From the NCBI RefSeq assembly GCF_012275375.1, contig NZ_JAAZQJ010000001.1:496001-560000 (forward strand): DNA of 64,000 nt, in the 5' to 3' direction. This DNA comes from Dyella sp. SG609 (GTDB lineage Bacteria; Pseudomonadota; Gammaproteobacteria; Xanthomonadales; Rhodanobacteraceae). Shown in pieces: positions 1 through 8,758 of this stretch. How positions within the stretch are numbered: position 1 is the first letter of the stretch; every line of letters starts with the position of its first letter. A program made the position numbers and the translations under genes. The notes below the pieces were generated by a model. The model ran no database searches, was not told where the DNA came from, and saw nothing but the letters and a program-made list of their open reading frames with translations.

Positions 1-14
1 GGAGGAGTTAAACC

Positions 15-2915
15 ATGTCGCACATCGCACTACGCCGTCACAGACTCGCCAGCGCACTCGCGCTGGTGCTGCTGCCCACGTTCGCGCTGCACGCGCAGGA
101 CGCCGGCACCAACCAGGCCCAGTCGCAGGACCAGGCCGCGCAAGGGGAAAAGAAGGCCAAGACGCTGGACAAGGTCGTGGTCACCGGTTCGCGCATCGCG
201 CGCGCCGAAGTGGAAGGACCGGCGCCGGTCAACATCATCAAGGGCGAGGACATCCAGAAGCAGGGCTTCAACACCGTGTTCGAGGTGATGAACTCGATCA
301 CCCAGGCCGGCATCGCCGAAACGCCGCCGAGCTGGGGCAGCACCTCGGTCAACGCGCGCCAGCTCAACCTGCGCAACATGGGTTCCAACCGCAGCCTGCT
401 GCTGATCGACGGCCACCGCGTCACCGATTACCCGATGCCGGCCAACGGCAAGACCAACTTCCAGAACTACAACAACATCCCCACCGGCATGATCGACCGC
501 ATCGAGGTGCTGGCCACCGGCGCCTCGGCGATCTACGGCTCGGACGCCATCGCCGGCGTGGTCAACATCATCCTGAAGAAGAACTACCAGGGTGACGACA
601 TCAAGGTGCAGGTCGGCAGTTCCACCCGCGGCGGACGCGACTTCGGCGACATCAACTTCGTCGGCGGCCGTTCGGGCGACAACTGGAGCGTGGTGTACAA
701 CCTGCAGCGCAGCCACCGCACGCCGCTGTGGGGCCGCGACCGCCGCTACACCGATTCGGACGCCGACGCCGGCTACGGCGCCTGGGACCAGAACGCGCGC
801 ATGTTCGGCTACCCGCGCTACACCGGCCTGATGCTGGCCGACGGCAACGGCAACTACATCACGCCGCCGGCCGGCGCCTGCAACCAGCGCGGCTTCAAGA
901 ACAACTTCAGCCAGTACCACAAGCAGACGGTGGCGACCAACGGCAACACGGTCGATCCCACCAACATCACCGACCTCGGCAGCTACTGCGCGCAGAACGA
1001 CCTGTTCGGCAACTGGGTGCTGACGCCAGGCCGCGACGACCGCGACGCCTACGTGTCCGGCACCTACGACTTCGGCGGCGGCCTGCAGGCCTACGGCTCG
1101 GTGGGCTATTGGGAAACCCACGGCGTGTCCAACACCGAGCTGCCGTTCCTGTATCCGATGGGCGGCATCCCCGGTTCGTTCTACGACCAGGGCACGGGCC
1201 AGGTGATCACCAACTATTTCCGCCAGCTCACGCCGGGCGAAATGGGCGGCTACGGCAATACCCACGACGACGAAAAGAACTGGGACATCCATGCCGGCCT
1301 GCGCGGCACCTTGTTCGACAACCGCTTCAACTGGGACTTGAACGTCGGCCACGCCAAGTACATCGTGCGCGAGAGCTACACCGGCCTGAACGAGCAGGGC
1401 ATGTTCAATTACTTCTTCGGCCCGCAGCAGGGCACCACCACGGTGGGCGGCGAGGAGTATCCGGTCTACACGATCAACCAGCAGCGCTTCTGGAATCCGA
1501 TCTCCACGGCCGACTACCGCACGTTCGCCGTGACCGGCCAGAACACCGCGGTGTCGTGGATGGACCAGGCCTCGCTGAACCTCACCGGCGACCTGTTCAA
1601 CACCTGGGCCGGCCCGGTCGGCTTCGCCGGCGTGCTGGAAGCCAACCACCAGGGCTACAAGCTGACGCCCGATGCGCGCGGCAACACCACCACCTTCGGC
1701 GACCCCTTCCAGGACTACAACGCCGGCGGCGGCACCCGCATGCGCCTGTCGGCGGGTACCGAGTTCCGCGTGCCGCTGTCGGACACGCTGACCTGGAGCC
1801 TGTCCGGCCGCCTGGACAAGTACCGCGACGCCAGCGATGCCGACATCGCCCGCACCTGGGGCACGGCGATCGAGTGGCGCCCGGTGGCCGGCCTGCTGCT
1901 GCGCGGCACCTACGGCACCAACTTCCACGCGCCGGACATGCAGTACCTGTACAAGCAGGACTCGCTGTCGACCAAGGGCATCTACTCCGACTACTACCAG
2001 TGCATCGCCGCCAACCAGGCGGTCTGTCCGGCCATCCAGCACACCACCTACTACACCTTGCACGCCGCCGGCGGCCAGAACCTGCTGCCGGAAGAAGGCC
2101 ATGCCTGGACCTATGGCTTCGTGTGGGACGTCAACTGGGTCGAGGGCCTGTCGATCTCCGCCGACTACTGGCACATGGGCATCGACAACGCCATCGACAA
2201 CGTCGGCGAGGACGACGTGCTGAAGGACGAGGCGGGCTGCCGCACCGGCCTGCAGGTGGGCGGCGCGCCGTACACCCTGCATCCGCAGGGTTCGGAGTAC
2301 TGCAAGCAGATCATCGCCAACGTGATCCGCGACGGGCAGGGCAACATCACCGCCGTCTACACCGGTCCGATCAACCAGAACAAGCTGTACGTCAGCGGCG
2401 TGGACGCCAACGTCAGCTATCGCTGGAAGACCCAGAACTGGGGCGCGTTCAACTTCTCGCTGGACTGGACCGACAACCTCTCGTACAAGCTGCGCAAGTA
2501 CGCCAGCGATCCGCTGCTCAACACCCGCTACGACCGCGTCGCCACGCGCACCCGCGCCACCCTGAACTGGCTGAACGGCCCGTGGGACGTGACCGTGTAC
2601 GGCGAACGCCAGGGCGGCGTGCGCGCGCCGCACTACGGCGGTTGCGAGGTGCTGGCCAACGGCATCACGCCGTCGCTGGGCGATCCGTCCTGCGTGGTCT
2701 ACCACGCCTACACCTCGCCGTGGGTGACCTTCAGCAGCACCGTGGGCTACCGCTTCGACGAGAAGCTGCGGCTCGGCCTGACCGTCACCAATCTGTTCGA
2801 CAAGGTCGGCAAGATCCCGTACTACGCGGGCGGCTTCGAGTTCATCCCGACGCTGCAGGGCGCCAACTACAACGGCCGCGAGATCTCGCTGCAGGTGGAA
2901 TACAAACTCGACTAA
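15..2915 (+). CDS. TonB-dependent outer-membrane receptor
   Basis: A 966-residue TonB-dependent receptor, probably importing glycan fragments across the outer membrane. Residues 1-27 form a signal peptide (hydrophobic run ending ALHA, then QDAG). A TonB-box-like stretch DKVVVTGSRI lies near residue 52. The plug follows, with the typical IYGSDAIAGVVNII near 174-188, and the rest is beta-barrel. The last residues are KLD rather than the usual aromatic end. GGAGGAG at 1-7 is a strong ribosome binding site for the ATG at 15. It is followed 87 bases later by an alpha-L-fucosidase and then mannosidases, so the ligand is probably an N-glycan or similar oligosaccharide (inference). More of the locus may lie left of the window. 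Confidence 0.93.
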   Translation: MSHIALRRHRLASALALVLLPTFALHAQDAGTNQAQSQDQAAQGEKKAKTLDKVVVTGSRIARAEVEGPAPVNIIKGEDIQKQGFNTVFEVMNSITQAGIAETPPSWGSTSVNARQLNLRNMGSNRSLLLIDGHRVTDYPMPANGKTNFQNYNNIPTGMIDRIEVLATGASAIYGSDAIAGVVNIILKKNYQGDDIKVQVGSSTRGGRDFGDINFVGGRSGDNWSVVYNLQRSHRTPLWGRDRRYTDSDADAGYGAWDQNARMFGYPRYTGLMLADGNGNYITPPAGACNQRGFKNNFSQYHKQTVATNGNTVDPTNITDLGSYCAQNDLFGNWVLTPGRDDRDAYVSGTYDFGGGLQAYGSVGYWETHGVSNTELPFLYPMGGIPGSFYDQGTGQVITNYFRQLTPGEMGGYGNTHDDEKNWDIHAGLRGTLFDNRFNWDLNVGHAKYIVRESYTGLNEQGMFNYFFGPQQGTTTVGGEEYPVYTINQQRFWNPISTADYRTFAVTGQNTAVSWMDQASLNLTGDLFNTWAGPVGFAGVLEANHQGYKLTPDARGNTTTFGDPFQDYNAGGGTRMRLSAGTEFRVPLSDTLTWSLSGRLDKYRDASDADIARTWGTAIEWRPVAGLLLRGTYGTNFHAPDMQYLYKQDSLSTKGIYSDYYQCIAANQAVCPAIQHTTYYTLHAAGGQNLLPEEGHAWTYGFVWDVNWVEGLSISADYWHMGIDNAIDNVGEDDVLKDEAGCRTGLQVGGAPYTLHPQGSEYCKQIIANVIRDGQGNITAVYTGPINQNKLYVSGVDANVSYRWKTQNWGAFNFSLDWTDNLSYKLRKYASDPLLNTRYDRVATRTRATLNWLNGPWDVTVYGERQGGVRAPHYGGCEVLANGITPSLGDPSCVVYHAYTSPWVTFSSTVGYRFDEKLRLGLTVTNLFDKVGKIPYYAGGFEFIPTLQGANYNGREISLQVEYKLD

Positions 2916-3002
2916 GGCAAGAAGGCGGGGCGCCGGCTGGCGCCCCGCCGGTTGGTCCGGCTGCCCCGGCCGGGTAACTCACAACATAAGCAGGAACAAC
3001 AC

Positions 3003-4355
3003 ATGTCGAAGTGGTCGCAACGTCTCCTCTGCCTTGCGCTCGGCGCGGGCCTGGCCTTCACCGCCCACGCGCAGAACGCCGCCGGCCTCACTCCCTCGCC
3101 GCAGCAGTCGCACTGGCAGGACCTGGAGTTCGGCGTGATCGTGCACTTCGGCACCAACACCTTCCTCGACCGCGAATGGGGCGACGGCAAGGCCGACCCG
3201 AAGGTATTCAATCCGGACAAGGTGGACCCCGTGCAGTGGGCGCGCGCCAGCCGCGCGGCCGGCGCCACCTACATGGTGATGGTGGCCAAGCACCACGACG
3301 GTTTCGCGCTGTGGCCCACCGGGCAGAGCAACTACTCGGTGAAGAGCAGCCCGTGGATGGGCGGCAAGGGCGACCTGGTGAAGCTGGCCTCGGACGCCGC
3401 CGCCAAGGAAGGGCTGGAGTTCGGCATCTATCTGTCGCCTTGGGACCGCCACGAGCCGCGCTATGCCGACTCCAAGGCCTACGACAACTACTACGTGGCC
3501 CAGCTGGGCGAGCTGGTGCAGAACTACGGCATGCTCGCCGAGTGGTGGCTGGACGGCGCCGGCAGCGCCGGCCACGTCTACGATTTCAAGCGCTATATCG
3601 AGGAGCTGCGCACCTACCAGCCCAATGCGGTGGTATTCGCCGACATGGCGCTGTTCGAATACGGCGACGCGCGCTGGGTGGGCCAGGAAGACGGCCATAT
3701 CCGCTACGAGAACTGGAACGTGATCGACCGCCACGGCTACGAGCGCTGGCGCCCGGTGGAAGTGGACACGCCGCTGCACAAGCTGCACTGGTTCTGGCAC
3801 CCCAACGACGAGGCCTCGCTCAAGAGCGTGCCCGAGCTGATGGACATCTGGGAGAGCAGCGTGGGCCGCGGCGGCCAGCTGATGCTCGGCATCGCGCCGG
3901 ACAATCACGGCCTGCTGCCGCAAGCGGACGTCAAGCGGCTGGAAGAGTTCGGCAAGGCGGTGGAAGCGCGCTACGGCGACGCCGCCAACCTGGCGCGCAA
4001 GCATGCGAAGACCGACGAGAATACCGAGCGCGCGCTCGACGGCAACCGCGACAGCTTCTGGTCCGCCCCCGCCGACGCGCGCAGCGCCACGCTGGAAGTG
4101 GACTTCGGCAAGCCGGTGACCTTCGACCGCACGCTGGCGATGGAGTGGCTGGACGAAGGGCAGGCGGTGCGCCGCTATGCGGTGGAAATCTGGGACGGCC
4201 AGGCCTGGAAGGCGGTGGCGCGGGCCGAGGCGATCGGACATAAGAAGATCGATACCTTTGCGCCGGTCACGGCACAGAAGGTACGGTTGCATATCCTGTC
4301 CAGCGCGGGCGTCGCGCGCATCCGCGAATTCCAGGTGTTCGACGCCCGGCACTAA
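3003..4355 (+). CDS. Alpha-L-fucosidase, GH29, secreted
   Basis: Exported alpha-L-fucosidase of 450 residues, predicted to remove terminal fucose from glycans. A Sec signal peptide covers residues 1-23 (LALGAGLAFTAHAQ). The GH29 TIM barrel is shown by HFGTNTF, VAKHHDGFALWP and EWWLDGAG; Asp184 in WWLDG is the expected nucleophile. From about residue 340 a discoidin-like (F5/8 type C) region follows, with ALDGNRDSFW at its start and REFQVFDA at its end. I chose the ATG at 3003 because it begins the signal peptide; the longer in-frame start at 2952 has none. It sits between the receptor and the beta-mannosidase, as expected in an N-glycan degradation locus. Confidence 0.93.
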   Translation: MSKWSQRLLCLALGAGLAFTAHAQNAAGLTPSPQQSHWQDLEFGVIVHFGTNTFLDREWGDGKADPKVFNPDKVDPVQWARASRAAGATYMVMVAKHHDGFALWPTGQSNYSVKSSPWMGGKGDLVKLASDAAAKEGLEFGIYLSPWDRHEPRYADSKAYDNYYVAQLGELVQNYGMLAEWWLDGAGSAGHVYDFKRYIEELRTYQPNAVVFADMALFEYGDARWVGQEDGHIRYENWNVIDRHGYERWRPVEVDTPLHKLHWFWHPNDEASLKSVPELMDIWESSVGRGGQLMLGIAPDNHGLLPQADVKRLEEFGKAVEARYGDAANLARKHAKTDENTERALDGNRDSFWSAPADARSATLEVDFGKPVTFDRTLAMEWLDEGQAVRRYAVEIWDGQAWKAVARAEAIGHKKIDTFAPVTAQKVRLHILSSAGVARIREFQVFDARH

Positions 4356-4613
4356 AACCCCCTCTCCCCTCCGGGGAGAGGGTTGGGGTGAGGGGCCGGC
4401 CGGAGCGCAAGCGTGAAGCGCACCGCTCCGGTGCTTTAGCCCCTCTCCCTCCGGGAGAGGGGCTGGGGTGAGGGTACGGGCGGAGCGCAAGAGTGATGTG
4501 CGCCGCTCCGGCCGTACCCTCATCCGGCTGCCGCCACCTTCTCCCCGTGCACAAATGGGTGAACGGGGAGAAGGATTCCAGATCGAAAACTGACGACTAC
4601 ATCGGAACTTTTC
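4356..4613. repeat. Intergenic palindromic repeat cluster
   Basis: This gap holds several copies of a short palindrome. CCCTCTCCCCTCC followed by GGGGAGAGGG starts at about 4360, a second CCCTCTCC/GGAGAGG copy lies at about 4441-4461, and CTTCTCCCC paired with GGGGAGAAGG lies at about 4540-4574. The arms are joined by TTGGGGTGAGGG and GGAGCGCAAG segments. The same family recurs at 11.2, 14.8, 27.8, 44.3 and 53.9 kb. It behaves like a REP-type element and could act as a terminator or RNA stabiliser between the fucosidase and mannosidase genes. Confidence 0.8.
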
Positions 4614-7265
4614 ATGCAGAGAAGCGCAACGTTCCCCTACTGGTCCGCCTTGGCGGTGTCGCTGCTTCTGACCGGCCCCGCCGCCGCCGCGCAGCTGAGC
4701 GCACAGTCCCTCGCCCAGGGTTGGCAATTCCACATCGCGCCGAAATCGGCCGAGGCCAAGGCCCACCCCGAAGCCGCCGAATGGCGCGCCGCCGAAGTAC
4801 CGGGCAGCGTGCAGACCGACCTGCTCAAGGCCGGCGTCATCACCGATCCGTTCTATCGCGACAACGAGGCGCGCCTGCAGTGGATCGGCCTGGCCGACTG
4901 GGATTACCGGCTGGGCTTCAAGGCCGACCCGGCCACGCTCAAGCGGGGCCATGTGGAGCTGGTGTTCGACGGGCTCGACACCTATGCCGACGTCACCCTC
5001 AACGGCCGCAAGCTGGTCGCCGCCGACAACATGTTCCGCCGCTGGCGCGTGCCGGTGAAGGGCGTACTGCGCTCCGGCGAGAACAAGCTCGAAGTGCACC
5101 TGCATTCGCCGATCGCGCGCCTGCAGCCGTGGCTGCTCAAGCAGCCGTATGCGCTGCCTGGCGAGTTCGATTCGGCCTTCGGCGACGAGCCCAAGGGCAA
5201 GCAGAGCGCCAACTACATCCGCAAGGCCAACTACCAGTACGGCTGGGACTGGGGCCCGCGCTACGTCACCCTCGGCATCTGGCAGCCGGTGCGGCTGGAA
5301 AGCTGGGACGACGTGCGCATGAGCGATGTCCACATCGCCCAGCAGCACGTCGACGCCGACGTGGCCGAACTGCACGCGGAAGCGAACGTGCAGGCCGACC
5401 AGGCCGGCAAGGCGAAACTCACCGTGAGCTGGTCCGACCCCGACGGCAGCCGCCAGCAGGCCAGCCAGGACGTCGAACTGCGCAAGGGCGACAACGCGCT
5501 CAGCCTGCCGATCCGCATCGAGCATCCGCGCCGCTGGTGGCCGGTCGGCTACGGCGCGCAGGACATGTACCGCTTCGAGGTCGCCCTGAGTCGCGACGGC
5601 GCCACCCTGGCCGCCGCCAGCCGCGCCACCGGCCTGCGCAGCGTCGAGCTGCGCCGCGACAAGGACCAGTGGGGCCGCGGCTTCGCCTTCGTGGTCAACG
5701 GCGTGCCGGTCTTCGCCAAGGGCGCCAACCTGATTCCGTTCGACAGCTTCCCCAACCGCGCCACGCCCGAGCGCATGGCGCAGATCCTGCGCTCCGCGCG
5801 CGACGCCAACATGAACATGCTGCGCATGTGGGGCGGCGGGCATTACCAGAGCGATGCGTTCTACGAGGAAGCCGACCGGCTGGGCCTGATGATCTGGCAG
5901 GACTTTATGTTCGGCGGCGCCATCCCGCCCTACGACGAAGCCTTCCGCGAGAACACGCGCATCGAGGCGGTGGAGCAGGTGCGCCGCCTGCGCGACCACC
6001 CCAGCATCGTGCTCTGGTGCGGCAACAACGAAGTGCAGACCGGCTGGGAAGCCTGGGACGACCGCAAGAAGTTCAAGGCCTCGCTGGCGCCGGACGAACT
6101 GGCGCGCATCGAAAGCGGCATGAAGGCGCTGTTCGGCGAGACCCTGCGCAGCGTGGTGCGCGAGAACGCGCCCGACGTGCCGTACTGGGCCAGCTCGCCC
6201 AGCACCGACTACGAAGGCCCGGCCAACCAGCTCACCGACGGCGACTACCATTCGTGGAGCGTGTGGTCCGGTTCCAAGCCGATCGAGCATTACTTGAGCG
6301 AAACGCCGCGCTTCCAGTCCGAGTACGGCCTGCAGTCCTTCCCGGTGATGGCCACCGTGCGCGCTTTCGCCGAAGAGCGCGACCTGGAGCCGAACTCGCC
6401 GGTGATGCGCGCGCACCAGAAGTTCGCCAACGGCGACGGCAACGACCGCCTGCTGCTGTATATCCGCAAGTATTACGGCGAGCCGAAGGATTTCGAATCG
6501 TTCGTGTACCTGAGCCAGGTGATGCAGGCCGAGGGTATCGAGCTGGCCGCCGAGCATCTGCGCAGCGTGCGGCCGCAGGCGATGGGTTCGCTGTATTGGC
6601 AGTTGAACGATGTATGGCCGGGTGCGTCCTGGTCCAGCGTGGATTACTTCGGCCGCTGGAAGGCGCTGCAGTTCCACGCCCGCCGCTTCTATGCGCCGGT
6701 GCGCGTGGTGGCCGTCCATAACGACGGGCGTAGCGACGTGTTCGTGGTCTCCGATCGCACCGAGCCGTTCCAGGCCACCTTGCGCAGCCGCGTGATGAGC
6801 ATGGACGGCAGGGTGCTGCGCGAGAGCAAGCAGGCGCTCAAGGTGGCGCCCTTGGCCAGTGCCAAGGTGGCCAGCCCCACCGACGCCGAACTGCTGCGCA
6901 AGGCGGACCCCGCCGGCAGCTTCGCCGTGTACGAACTGGTGGACGACAAGGGCCGGCTGCTGTCGCGCCACCTGCTGTTCGCCAAGCCGCCGATCGAACT
7001 GAAACTGCCGGATCCGGACCTGAAGGCCGAGCTGCGCGACAACGGGCAGGGCGGCCTGCTGGTGGTCAGCGCGAGGCGCCTGGCACGCGAAGTGTGGGTG
7101 GATTTCGGCACGCTCGACGCCGCGCCGGAAGACAACGCCTTCGACCTGCTGCCCGGCGAGACGCGCGAACTGCGCATCACCAGCGAAGCCGGCATCGATG
7201 CCCTGCGCGGCGCGCTGCACGTGCGCTCGCTGGCCGGCGCCACCAAGGGAGACGCCAAGCCGTGA
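4614..7265 (+). CDS. Beta-mannosidase, GH2, secreted
   Basis: An 883-residue GH2 beta-mannosidase that would cleave the core Man-beta-1,4-GlcNAc bond or beta-mannosides. A Sec signal peptide spans residues 1-26 (LAVSLLLTGPAAAAQ). The N-terminal sugar-binding domain carries WQFHIAPKSAE and YQYGWDWGPRY. The catalytic barrel has LRMWGGGHY and VLWCGNNEVQ with acid/base Glu473, and SEYGLQSFP with nucleophile Glu570. WQLNDVWPGASW, another GH2 mannosidase signature, follows near 663. Length and motifs match the family. Its stop overlaps the GTG start of the GH125 gene by four bases, so the two are translationally coupled. Confidence 0.95.
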   Translation: MQRSATFPYWSALAVSLLLTGPAAAAQLSAQSLAQGWQFHIAPKSAEAKAHPEAAEWRAAEVPGSVQTDLLKAGVITDPFYRDNEARLQWIGLADWDYRLGFKADPATLKRGHVELVFDGLDTYADVTLNGRKLVAADNMFRRWRVPVKGVLRSGENKLEVHLHSPIARLQPWLLKQPYALPGEFDSAFGDEPKGKQSANYIRKANYQYGWDWGPRYVTLGIWQPVRLESWDDVRMSDVHIAQQHVDADVAELHAEANVQADQAGKAKLTVSWSDPDGSRQQASQDVELRKGDNALSLPIRIEHPRRWWPVGYGAQDMYRFEVALSRDGATLAAASRATGLRSVELRRDKDQWGRGFAFVVNGVPVFAKGANLIPFDSFPNRATPERMAQILRSARDANMNMLRMWGGGHYQSDAFYEEADRLGLMIWQDFMFGGAIPPYDEAFRENTRIEAVEQVRRLRDHPSIVLWCGNNEVQTGWEAWDDRKKFKASLAPDELARIESGMKALFGETLRSVVRENAPDVPYWASSPSTDYEGPANQLTDGDYHSWSVWSGSKPIEHYLSETPRFQSEYGLQSFPVMATVRAFAEERDLEPNSPVMRAHQKFANGDGNDRLLLYIRKYYGEPKDFESFVYLSQVMQAEGIELAAEHLRSVRPQAMGSLYWQLNDVWPGASWSSVDYFGRWKALQFHARRFYAPVRVVAVHNDGRSDVFVVSDRTEPFQATLRSRVMSMDGRVLRESKQALKVAPLASAKVASPTDAELLRKADPAGSFAVYELVDDKGRLLSRHLLFAKPPIELKLPDPDLKAELRDNGQGGLLVVSARRLAREVWVDFGTLDAAPEDNAFDLLPGETRELRITSEAGIDALRGALHVRSLAGATKGDAKP

Positions 7266-8710
7266 ATGCCAACCGCCGCGATGTATTGAAGATGATGTCG
7301 TTCGCGCTCGGCGCCGCCGCGGTCGGCGGCCCGGGCCTGATGTCCACTGCGCGCGCCGCCGCCGGCGGTTTCGTCAGCAAGCGTCCGCCGCTGGCCAGGC
7401 GCAAGTTCACCAGCAAGGCGGTGGAGCAGGTGATCGCGCGCACCAAGGCCAGGATCGCCGATCCGGAACTGGCCTGGCTGTTCGAGAACTGCTATCCCAA
7501 CACGCTCGACACCACGGTGGAGCTGGGCACGCTGCGCGGCAAGCCGGACACCTTCGTGGTCACCGGCGATATCGACGCGATGTGGCTGCGCGACTCGTCG
7601 GCGCAGGTGTGGCCCTACGTGCCGCTGGCGAAGCAGGACGCCGATCTGCGCCGGCTGTTCCGCGGCCTGATCCGCCGCCAGGCCGTATGCATCGCGATCG
7701 ATCCATACGCCAACGCCTTCCTGCCCGATCCCACCGCCAAGACCAACCTGGACTGGGCGCAGCACGACGTCACCGACATGCGCCCCGGCGTGGCCGAGCG
7801 CAAATGGGAAATCGATTCGCTGTGCTATCCGGTGCGCCTGGCCACGGCGTACTGGAAAGCCACCGGCGACCGCGAACCCTTCGACGACGACTGGCGCGCC
7901 GCGATGCGGCTGGTGGTGCAGACCTTCCGCGAGCAGCAGCGCAAGGACGGCCCGGGGCCGTACCGTTTCCAGCGGCAGTCGCTGATTCCCACCGAAAGCC
8001 TGTTCCTGGGCGGCTACGGCAGCCCGGCCAGGCCGGTGGGGCTGATCCATTCGATGTTCCGTCCCTCCGACGACGCCTGTCTGTATCCGCTGTTCATTCC
8101 CGCCAATCTGTTCGCCGTGCACGTGCTGCGCGAGCTGGGCGCGATGACGCAGAGCCTGTTCAACGATGCGGCCTTTGCGCAGGAGTGCAAGGCGCTGGCC
8201 GACGAAGTGCAGCAGGCCGCCGAAAAGTACGGCGTGATGCGCGACGAGCAGGGCAGGGAGTTCTGGGCCTACGAAGTGGACGGCTACGGCAACCAGCTGT
8301 TCATGGACGACGCGAACGCGCCGGGCCTGCTCAGCCTGGCGTACCTGGGCTGCTGTCCGGTGGACGATGCGCGCTATCGCCGCACGCGCGAGCTGGCGTG
8401 GAGCACGCGCAATCCGTATTTCTTCTCGGGCAAGGCCGCCGAAGGCGTCGGCGGCCCGCATGAAGGCCTGCGCATGATCTGGCCGATGTCGATCATGATG
8501 CGCGCCTTCACCAGCACCGACGAAGCGCAGACGCGCCAGTGCCTGCAGTGGCTGAAGACCACGCATGCCGGCAGCGGCTTCATGCACGAGGCTTTCGACC
8601 AGGACGATCCGGCGCATTTCACCCGGTCCTGGTTTGCCTGGGCCAATACGCTGTTCGGCGAACTGATCGTCGAATTGGCGCAGCGGCAACCGGCCTTGCT
8701 GCGCGCTTGA
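7262..8710 (+). CDS. Exo-alpha-1,6-mannosidase, GH125, Tat-exported
   Basis: A 482-residue GH125 (former DUF1237, Mug157-like) enzyme, a family known for exo-alpha-1,6-mannosidase activity on N-glycans. Diagnostic motifs are MWLRDSSAQVWPY from residue 107, RPSDDACLYPLFIPAN, and LFMDDANAPGLL. The start is GTG at 7262, forming GTGA with the stop of the beta-mannosidase. AAGGGAG lies ten bases upstream, and the encoded N-terminus (NRRDVLKMMS, then a hydrophobic stretch) is a twin-arginine signal. The longer in-frame ATG at 7094 lies inside the beta-mannosidase gene. Tat export suggests periplasmic folding after cytoplasmic assembly. Confidence 0.93.
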   Translation: MNANRRDVLKMMSFALGAAAVGGPGLMSTARAAAGGFVSKRPPLARRKFTSKAVEQVIARTKARIADPELAWLFENCYPNTLDTTVELGTLRGKPDTFVVTGDIDAMWLRDSSAQVWPYVPLAKQDADLRRLFRGLIRRQAVCIAIDPYANAFLPDPTAKTNLDWAQHDVTDMRPGVAERKWEIDSLCYPVRLATAYWKATGDREPFDDDWRAAMRLVVQTFREQQRKDGPGPYRFQRQSLIPTESLFLGGYGSPARPVGLIHSMFRPSDDACLYPLFIPANLFAVHVLRELGAMTQSLFNDAAFAQECKALADEVQQAAEKYGVMRDEQGREFWAYEVDGYGNQLFMDDANAPGLLSLAYLGCCPVDDARYRRTRELAWSTRNPYFFSGKAAEGVGGPHEGLRMIWPMSIMMRAFTSTDEAQTRQCLQWLKTTHAGSGFMHEAFDQDDPAHFTRSWFAWANTLFGELIVELAQRQPALLRA

Positions 8711-8758
8711 GGCGTATCCTGCTTTCCCCCCCCTCCATCCCCCTCTGGAGTTTTCCCC

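Noticed and set aside
2979-7220. A 1413-codon open frame on the - strand
   Set aside because: It runs opposite to the fucosidase and beta-mannosidase genes, reads as low-complexity His/Ala/Gly/Arg, and has no motifs. It is a shadow of GC-rich codon bias.
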